A stretch of DNA of 10,805 nucleotides from an uncultured Novosphingobium sp. (GTDB taxonomy: Bacteria > Pseudomonadota > Alphaproteobacteria > Sphingomonadales > Sphingomonadaceae), in assembly GCA_937860195.1 (NCBI GenBank), contig CALMBN010000091.1:1-10805 (forward strand). Reading direction: 5' to 3'. This document shows positions 6,791 through 10,805 of this stretch, piece by piece; the stretch's first letter is position 1, and every line of letters starts with the position of its first letter. A model generated the notes under the pieces. That model was not told the DNA's origin. It saw only the letters and a program-made list of their open reading frames with translations, and ran no database searches. Made by a program: the position numbers and the translations under genes.

Positions 6791-6804
6791 TGGAATCAGA
6801 CACG

Positions 6805-7830
6805 ATGCCCGGATTATTGCTCGATACCCTGCGTGGCCAGAACGTCCGGCCCCGTCCAGCGTGGCTGATGCGCCAGGCTGGGCGCTATCTGCCTGAATAC
6901 CGTGCGCTTCGGGCCGAAAAGGGCGGGTTCCTCGCGCTGGTTTATGATCCAATAGCTGCCGCTGAAATCACGCTTCAACCGCTGCGTCGGTTTGGTCTTG
7001 ATGGGGCGATCCTGTTTTCCGACATTCTGATCGTGCCCTATGCGATGGGTCAGGATCTCGCGTTTCTGGCGGGTGAAGGCCCGCACCTTTCACCCCGGCT
7101 GGCTGAGGCAGCATTGGCGAGCCTTGATGCAGTGCCAGAGCGGCTCACGCCGATCTATGAGACGGTTGCGCTGGTGAAAGCTGCTTTGCCGCCCGGTAAA
7201 ACCTTATTGGGCTTTGCCGGTTCTCCCTGGACTGTGGCGACCTATATGGTGGCGGGGGAAGGCAGCCGTGACCAGCATGTCACGCGCGAGCTGGCTTATC
7301 GCGATCCGGCAGCGTTCCAGGCGATCATCGATGGAATCGTCGATGTCACTATCGAATACCTTGCCGGCCAGATCATGGCAGGAGCCGAAGCGGTGCAGTT
7401 GTTCGACTCGTGGGCCGGAAGTCTCGCCCCCGCGCAGTTCGAACGGTGGGTGATTGCGCCCAATGCGGCTATTGTCACCGCACTGAAGGCGCGGTTCCCT
7501 GAAGTGCCGGTGATCGGCTTTCCGAAAGGTGCGGGCGAAAAGCTTGCCGCCTATGCCCGAGAGACCAAGGTTGACGCGCTGGGCCTTGATGAGACTATCG
7601 ATCCGCTCTGGGCGCATCAGGTGCTGCCTGAAGGCTTGCCGGTGCAGGGTAACCTTGATCCACTGCTGTTGCTCTCGGGCGGAGCAGAAATGAAGAAACA
7701 GACGCTCCGCATTCTCGATGCCTTTGCCGAGCGGCCCCACGTCTTCAATCTTGGCCACGGGATCGGCCAAACAACTCCGTCAGAACATGTCGGTGAATTG
7801 CTGTCTGCTGTGCAAGGCTGGCAAGGATAG
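6805..7830 (+). CDS. hemE: Uroporphyrinogen decarboxylase
   Basis: A 341-residue cytosolic enzyme that removes four carboxyl groups from uroporphyrinogen III to give coproporphyrinogen III in heme synthesis. The N-terminal signature PAWLMRQAGRYLPEYR supplies Arg23 and Arg27, and Asp73 in ILFSDILIVPYAMG is the catalytic Asp. The GFAGSPWTVATYM motif, FDSWAGSL and the C-terminal HGIGQTTPSEHV complete the family pattern. The ATG at 6805 is chosen because homologues begin close to MPGLLLDTLRG, and GGA at 6792-6794 could serve as a ribosome binding site. An in-frame TTG at 6790 would add only five residues. It is the first gene of the rightward group, 15 bp ahead of hemJ, and flanks the candidate origin as in Caulobacter. 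Confidence 0.97.
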   Translation: MPGLLLDTLRGQNVRPRPAWLMRQAGRYLPEYRALRAEKGGFLALVYDPIAAAEITLQPLRRFGLDGAILFSDILIVPYAMGQDLAFLAGEGPHLSPRLAEAALASLDAVPERLTPIYETVALVKAALPPGKTLLGFAGSPWTVATYMVAGEGSRDQHVTRELAYRDPAAFQAIIDGIVDVTIEYLAGQIMAGAEAVQLFDSWAGSLAPAQFERWVIAPNAAIVTALKARFPEVPVIGFPKGAGEKLAAYARETKVDALGLDETIDPLWAHQVLPEGLPVQGNLDPLLLLSGGAEMKKQTLRILDAFAERPHVFNLGHGIGQTTPSEHVGELLSAVQGWQG

Positions 7831-7845
7831 GTTCTCGCGGCGGAC

Positions 7846-8289
7846 ATGAACTGGGTGCTTTCCATGACTTATCTTTGGCTCAAAGCCGGCCACATCATTT
7901 TCGTGATCTTCTGGATGGCCGGGCTGTTCATGCTGCCACGCTTCTTTGTCTATCATCAGGAGGCTGAGCTGGGCAGCGAGGAAAGCACGCGCTGGCTTGA
8001 GCGTGAGGCACGGCTGCTGCGGATCATCCTGTGGCCCTCATTGATTGTGGCCTGGGTGCTTGGGTTGATCCTCGCCTATGCGACAGGCGCGTTCCCGCAA
8101 GGCTGGTTTCTGGTCAAACTGGCTGCTGTGCTGGCGCTCACTGCCTACCACGTCTGGCTGGCAGGATACCATGCCGCCTTGATGCAAGGAGAGCGCAAAC
8201 TCTCTGGCAAACGGCTCAGACTGCTCAACGAGGTTCCCGGGATTGCCGCGGCTTTGATTGTGATCATGGTGGTGCTGAAGCCGTTTTGA
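7846..8289 (+). CDS. hemJ: Protoporphyrinogen IX oxidase, HemJ type
   Basis: A 147-residue inner-membrane protein that oxidises protoporphyrinogen IX to protoporphyrin IX, late in heme synthesis. It replaces the HemG or HemY enzymes in most alphaproteobacteria. Four hydrophobic segments are visible, at residues ~9-33, ~58-80, ~87-105 and ~127-145. Conserved blocks are KAGHIIFVIFWMAGLFMLPR with the family His (His15), FFVYHQEAE and the C-terminal LNEVPGIAAALIVIMVVLKP. The ATG at 7846 follows a GGCGGA purine-rich site. A second ATG at 7864 would remove six residues and is also plausible. It lies 15 bp after hemE and is almost certainly co-transcribed, so two heme steps sit together. Confidence 0.94.
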   Translation: MNWVLSMTYLWLKAGHIIFVIFWMAGLFMLPRFFVYHQEAELGSEESTRWLEREARLLRIILWPSLIVAWVLGLILAYATGAFPQGWFLVKLAAVLALTAYHVWLAGYHAALMQGERKLSGKRLRLLNEVPGIAAALIVIMVVLKPF

Positions 8290-8315
8290 TTGACGTTAGG
8301 CACTGCAACTCCTAT

Positions 8316-8347
8316 CTGTGCGGGTGACCGGCAAGGCCAGCGCACAG
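8316..8347 (+). terminator. Possible hairpin between hemJ and rho
   Basis: CTGTGCG at 8316-8322 pairs exactly with CGCACAG at 8341-8347 across an 18-base GC-rich loop. It has no U-run, so it is not a classical terminator. It may form part of the rho leader, which in other bacteria is the site where Rho limits its own synthesis. The rest of the 139-bp gap shows no gene. Confidence 0.25.
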
Positions 8348-8428
8348 GTGCGCGGCGCGATCTGCTTTCCCCAAGCCCTCTGATTGTCCGGCCAGTCTCA
8401 GATTTGAATTCACGGAACGACAGCCAAA

Positions 8429-9703
8429 ATGCATCTTAAAGAACTCAAGAAAAAGACCTCCGCCGAGCTGGTCGAAATGGCCGAAGAGCTGGGAGTTGAA
8501 GGCGCCTCGACGATGCGCCGCCAGGACATCATGTTCGGCATTCTCAAGGAGCTGGCCGAGGACGGCGAGACAATCCTGGGGATTGGCACGATCGAAGTCC
8601 TGTCCGACGGATTCGGTTTTCTGCGCAGTCCCGAGGCCAATTACCTCGCCGGTCCAGACGACATCTATGTCTCGCCCAATCAGGTCCGCAAATGGGGCCT
8701 GCGCACTGGCGACACGGTTGAAGGTGAGGTTCGCGCGCCCAAGGATGGCGAGCGCTATTTCGCGATCGTCAAGCTGATCAGCGTCAATTTCGACGATCCC
8801 GAAGCAGTCCGCCACCGCGTCAACTTCGACAACCTGACCCCGCTTTATCCGGACGAAAAGCTCAGCCTCGATACGCTTGATCCGACCGTCAAGGACAAGT
8901 CGGCGCGGGTGATCGACATCATTTCACCGCAGGGCAAGGGCCAGCGTGCGCTGATCGTCGCGCCGCCGCGGACCGGCAAGACCGTTCTGCTGCAGAACAT
9001 CGCCAAGGCGATTACAGACAACCATCCCGAGGTGTTCCTGATCGTCCTGCTGGTTGACGAACGCCCCGAAGAAGTCACGGACATGAAACGCAATATCGTC
9101 AACGGCGACGTGTTTGCGAGCAGCTTGGACAACGACGTCGAAAGCCATGTGCGACTCTCGCAGCTCGTCGTTGCCCGATGCCAACGCCTAACCGAAATGG
9201 GTAAAGACACTTTCATGTTGATGGACTCGATCACGCGATTGGCGCGTGCTTTTAATAAGTGGGTCGGCAACACAGGTCGCACGATGAGTGGCGGTGTGGA
9301 TATCAAGGCGATGGATATTCCGAAAAAGCTGTTTGCCACGGCCCGGGCCTTCGAGGAAGGTGGATCCCTGACGATCGTCGGAACGGCCCTCATCGACACC
9401 GGAAGCCGCATGGACGAACTCATTTTTCAGGAGTTCAAAGGAACCGGCAACATGGAGTTGGTACTCGATCGAAAACTGGCCGACCGACGCGTCTGGCCGG
9501 CGATTGACATTGAACAATCGGGAACACGACGCGAAGAAAAGTTATTGACTGCTCAAACGCTTCGCGCAACGACCATGCTGCGGCGAACGCTTTCCTCCAT
9601 GCACCATGTCGACGCCATGGAACAACTCACCAGCAAGCTCGGGAAATTCAAGACGAACTCGGAGTTTGTCAACCTGATCCAAGGTGCCAACGGCGACGGT
9701 TAG
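8429..9703 (+). CDS. rho: Transcription termination factor Rho, chimeric reading frame
   Basis: A 424-residue open frame for the hexameric RNA helicase that ends transcription. Residues 1-219 are typical of alphaproteobacteria: [20 protein letters not shown] (Rho N-terminal helix bundle), then a cold-shock RNA-binding domain with [20 protein letters not shown], then Walker A APPRTGKT (178-185) and Walker [14 protein letters not shown] (207-219, Asp210, Glu211). From residue ~220 the protein changes type. [40 protein letters not shown] and [20 protein letters not shown] are, from memory, planctomycete-like. Alphaproteobacterial Rho would instead read close to [20 protein letters not shown] there. 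Codon use changes at the same point, with CGA, CTA, TTG and ACA appearing. The frame is intact and all catalytic motifs are present, but I think it joins halves from two organisms, most likely by misassembly. Upstream context (hemE-hemJ-rho) is alphaproteobacterial. Confidence 0.9.
   Translation: MHLKELKKKTSAELVEMAEELGVEGASTMRRQDIMFGILKELAEDGETILGIGTIEVLSDGFGFLRSPEANYLAGPDDIYVSPNQVRKWGLRTGDTVEGEVRAPKDGERYFAIVKLISVNFDDPEAVRHRVNFDNLTPLYPDEKLSLDTLDPTVKDKSARVIDIISPQGKGQRALIVAPPRTGKTVLLQNIAKAITDNHPEVFLIVLLVDERPEEVTDMKRNIVNGDVFASSLDNDVESHVRLSQLVVARCQRLTEMGKDTFMLMDSITRLARAFNKWVGNTGRTMSGGVDIKAMDIPKKLFATARAFEEGGSLTIVGTALIDTGSRMDELIFQEFKGTGNMELVLDRKLADRRVWPAIDIEQSGTRREEKLLTAQTLRATTMLRRTLSSMHHVDAMEQLTSKLGKFKTNSEFVNLIQGANGDG
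9041..9100. other. Probable junction between two genomes inside rho
   Basis: The change of sequence type falls in or just after the codons for [14 protein letters not shown], nearly invariant across bacterial Rho proteins and therefore a likely shared k-mer for an assembler. Left of it the protein, codon use and gene order are sphingomonad-like. Right of it the Rho sequence, intergenic repeats and the next gene are not. The exact base cannot be fixed by eye. Confidence 0.65.
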
Positions 9704-9793
9704 TAACAATTCAAATTTACTTCGGCATTTGTCGCTTGCTTGTAGGCAGGTAGTAATTTTACCACGGAGCCACGGAGGACACGAAGAAGATAA

Positions 9794-9835
9794 GTGGTAT
9801 GTGGTATGTGGTTAGTGGTTAGTGGTTAGTGGCTG
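9794..9835 (+). repeat. Heptamer tandem repeat GTGGTAT/GTGGTTA
   Basis: Six consecutive 7-base units: GTGGTAT twice (9794-9807), GTGGTTA three times (9808-9828) and a degenerate GTGGCTG (9829-9835). It starts at the inner edge of the left inverted-repeat arm. Such short heptamer arrays can expand and contract by slippage. Confidence 0.9.
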
Positions 9836-9904
9836 GGGTGATTTCCGTTATTACCGCGCAGAGCCTGCCCCTCGCGGAAGCGGGAATTGACTGCATTGGA
9901 ATTC

Positions 9905-9925
9905 ACTTACGACCTACGACTTACA
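9905..9925. repeat. Second heptamer array ACTTACG/ACCTACG/ACTTACA
   Basis: Three 7-base units lie just inside the right inverted-repeat arm. Their reverse complement (TGTAAGT, CGTAGGT, CGTAAGT) has the same period as the left array, and the two occupy mirror positions inside the arms. The element as a whole is therefore roughly symmetrical. Confidence 0.75.
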
Positions 9926-10023
9926 CCCTTATCTTCTCAGTGTCCTCCGTGGCTCTGTGGTTTATCTGAAATGAGGAAGTTATTTTTGAGCCCTGCCTTA
10001 GCAGGCACGGCGGAAAACCCGAA

Positions 10024-10048
10024 CGCCCGGGGGTTGCAGCCCCAGGCG
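10024..10048. repeat. GC-rich hairpin
   Basis: CGCCCGGGGG at 10024-10033 pairs with GCCCCAGGCG at 10039-10048 at 8 of 10 positions around the loop TTGCA. It lies just past the stop of the minus-strand gene that follows. It could act as that gene's terminator or be one more dispersed palindrome. Confidence 0.5.
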
Positions 10049-10078
10049 CTGCGTGGTGTCCCTGCGACAAGTCAGGCG

Positions 10079-10465
10079 TTACCGGCAATCGCGTTTTTCG
10101 AGGTCTTCCTTGGCCAGTTTCCAAGCGGCGGTGGCATACTTTTTATCGAGCCGTGCCAAGCGGCAGCGGCGCACATCGAGCGTCCGCCTGCCGCCGCCGG
10201 GGTGTTTTACGAGGACATAGGGCAAGCAAACCGACTTCACTCGCAGCGGCACCCCGGCCGACTCCGGTAGGCAGCACAGTCGCACGAGTTCCTCCGGGGG
10301 CTGTGTGGTGGCGTCGTTGCACCAGAAGAACGAAGGGACTTCGTACACGATGTGCAGCAGCGACACGAAATCCCCCAGGCGGATTTCTTCCGGGGCCAGG
10401 GGCTTAGCCAAAGAGCCCCCGCGGTCGGATTTGCGTCGTTCGAGTTGAGTTGGAGAGTTTCCCAT
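10079..10465 (-). CDS. Hypothetical protein, planctomycete-type
   Basis: A 128-residue protein of unknown function. From the ATG at 10465 it has a short polar N-terminus, MGNSPTQLERRKSDRGGSLA. A conserved-looking core follows: PEEIRLGDFVSLLHIVYEVP, SFFWCNDATTQPPEELVRL, GVPLRVKSVCLPYVLVK, then RRTLDVRRCRLARLDKKYA and a Lys-rich end. The core, with its Trp/Cys pair and LDVRRCRLARL motif, resembles small uncharacterised proteins I associate with Planctomycetota. It has no signal peptide, membrane segment or catalytic motif that I recognise. An open frame continues 36 codons upstream, but that part is low-complexity Ser/Pro and repeat-like. No Shine-Dalgarno sequence precedes the ATG, which is common in planctomycetes. 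Its pattern of alternating hydrophobic strands supports a real coding sequence. Confidence 0.65.
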   Translation of the reverse strand: MGNSPTQLERRKSDRGGSLAKPLAPEEIRLGDFVSLLHIVYEVPSFFWCNDATTQPPEELVRLCCLPESAGVPLRVKSVCLPYVLVKHPGGGRRTLDVRRCRLARLDKKYATAAWKLAKEDLEKRDCR

Positions 10466-10669
10466 GGGGGAGAGGACAGCCGCAGAGTGGGAAAGGTTCA
10501 CTTGCCCATGGGCCTGTGGAGGGGACAGGATTGAGGATGCAGGGGTGAGGGAAAGAAATACAGAGTCCCACAAGGTCCCTGGCTGCGGGCCATCGCGTCT
10601 CTGCGCCTCCGCGACTCTGCGGTGAAAACGGAATTCAATTCCTCAGTGCTTTGTCACAGCTTGATTTTA
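10466..10669. other. Intergenic DNA with a degenerate CTGCG-type repeat
   Basis: No gene is seen. At about 10598-10625 the sequence TCTCTGCGCCTCCGCGACTC followed by TGCGGTGA resembles the GCAGAGGCGCAGAG class of dispersed intergenic repeats, read on the other strand. It is of the same general kind as the CCACGGAG arms after rho. CCCATGGG palindromes occur near 10461 and 10504. Confidence 0.4.
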
Positions 10670-10748
10670 GGGTGGCACTGTCCAGCTTGCTGGCAGTGCG
10701 AAGCGTGTTCCAGGAGTCCACTGCCGGACAAGCGGGACAGTGGCACCC
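10670..10748. repeat. Long imperfect hairpin, GGGTGGCACTGTCC type
   Basis: The left arm at 10670-10698 pairs with the right arm at 10719-10748 around a 20-base loop. It begins GGGTGGCACTGTCC and ends GGCAGTG; the right arm begins CACTGCCGGACAAGC and ends GTGGCACCC. Only a few mismatches and one length difference break the stem. This GGCACTG/CAGTGCC palindrome type is one I associate with repeated intergenic elements in planctomycetes. It may be a transcript end or a mobile palindrome. Confidence 0.75.
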
Positions 10749-10782
10749 GTAACCGTTCACGCCCCGGGGAGTGAACGGTTAC
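10749..10782. repeat. Perfect 12-bp stem hairpin GTAACCGTTCAC
   Basis: GTAACCGTTCAC at 10749-10760 is followed by the loop GCCCCGGGGA and its exact complement GTGAACGGTTAC at 10771-10782. It abuts the preceding long hairpin with no gap, so the two form a tandem stem-loop block. There is no U-run after it on either strand. Confidence 0.85.
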
Positions 10783-10805
10783 GATGCAACGTGTCATCCC
10801 AAAAA

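Larger units (their letters stand above)
6487..6804. other. oriC: Candidate chromosomal replication origin (hemE/PPSR intergenic region)
   Basis: About 320 bp with no convincing gene, between two divergent gene groups. In Caulobacter crescentus the origin Cori lies between hemE and the RP001 homologue, and the same pair is conserved at the Rickettsia origin. The PPSR gene here is that homologue. Sequence support includes five GANTC sites (6562, 6648, 6673, 6771, 6793), about five times the expected density. DnaA-box-like 9-mers lie at 6506-6514 (-), 6607-6615 (-), 6618-6626 (+) and 6736-6744 (+). An AT-rich stretch abuts hemE. Gene orientation leads away from it on both sides. No perfect TTATCCACA and no TTAA-N7-TTAA CtrA site is seen, so the assignment rests on location plus the cluster of weaker signals. 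The promoters of hemE and PPSR must also lie here, but I cannot place them with confidence. Confidence 0.6.
9760..9962. repeat. Inverted repeat, 35-base arms, CCACGGAGCCACGGAGGACAC type
   Basis: The arm at 9760-9794 and the reverse complement of 9928-9962 agree at 31 of 35 positions without gaps, sharing AGCCACGGAGGACAC and GAAGATAAG. The arms enclose 133 bases that contain two heptamer arrays. The arm motif belongs to a class of dispersed intergenic repeats seen in many environmental bacteria. There is no transposase, so it may be a non-autonomous element or a foldback structure in RNA. Confidence 0.8.
9704..10078. other. Repeat-rich intergenic region after rho
   Basis: About 375 bp with no credible gene. 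It holds a 35-base inverted repeat, two heptamer tandem arrays and a GC-rich hairpin, each listed separately. Such CCACGGAG-type dispersed repeats are familiar from planctomycetes and some other large environmental genomes, not from sphingomonads. The genes that commonly follow rho in alphaproteobacteria (mnmE, mnmG, rsmG, parAB) are absent. I see no clear rho terminator. Confidence 0.6.

Noticed and set aside
9794..9835. Short regular repeats considered as a CRISPR array
   Set aside because: The units are 7 bases and directly tandem with no spacers, and no cas gene is present.
9887..10270. Open frame of 127 codons on the plus strand after rho
   Set aside because: It runs across the right inverted-repeat arm, the GC hairpin and the antisense of the 10079-10465 gene, which has the more protein-like pattern.
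1..10805. A new defence, secondary metabolite or mobile system
   Set aside because: All alphaproteobacterial genes here are recognisable housekeeping genes, and there is no transposase, integrase, toxin or defence motif; the right end holds only repeats and one small gene.

Overview
The window is two unlike pieces of DNA joined inside one gene. Positions 1 to about 9050 look like an alphaproteobacterial chromosome, most likely Sphingomonadales (Erythrobacteraceae or Sphingomonadaceae style). The reasons are GC-rich coding DNA, protein sequences that read like that order, and the gene order PPSR-maf-aroE-coaE-dnaQ facing away from hemE-hemJ-rho. From about 9090 to 10805 the DNA looks like a different organism, probably a planctomycete. 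The reasons are a Rho C-terminal half of planctomycete type, changed codon use, dispersed intergenic repeats and hairpins, and a small protein of a kind I associate with Planctomycetota. The simplest reading is a metagenome assembly chimera that formed in the highly conserved Walker B region of rho. A real within-gene recombination is possible but less likely.

Layout, left to right. The 3' part of xth (exonuclease III, +) converges on a secreted SleB-type cell wall hydrolase (-). A long minus-strand series follows, listed here from its distal end: a DUF1491 protein whose 5' end looks frameshifted, ptsN (EIIA-Ntr), hpf (long hibernation factor), dnaQ (epsilon-type exonuclease), coaE, aroE, maf and the PPDK regulatory kinase/phosphorylase. 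The last four are tightly packed, with 4-base stop/start overlaps at coaE/aroE, aroE/maf and maf/PPSR. Between PPSR and hemE lies about 320 bp without a gene. It carries five GANTC sites, several DnaA-box-like 9-mers and an AT-rich stretch. Plus-strand hemE, hemJ and rho follow.

The PPSR/hemE gap is the position of the experimentally defined replication origin in Caulobacter crescentus, where the neighbours are hemE and the RP001-type gene. All genes from hpf to PPSR point left and hemE to rho point right, as expected if forks leave in both directions from this gap. I therefore propose it as a candidate chromosomal oriC.

The genes are mostly housekeeping: heme synthesis (hemE, hemJ), CoA and aromatic synthesis (coaE, aroE), DNA repair and proofreading (xth, dnaQ), nucleotide sanitation (maf), stress and carbon/nitrogen regulation (hpf, ptsN, PPSR) and transcription termination (rho). 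I found no new defence or mobile system. The points most worth checking are the chimeric rho, the candidate origin, the disturbed DUF1491 start and the repeat-rich right end.
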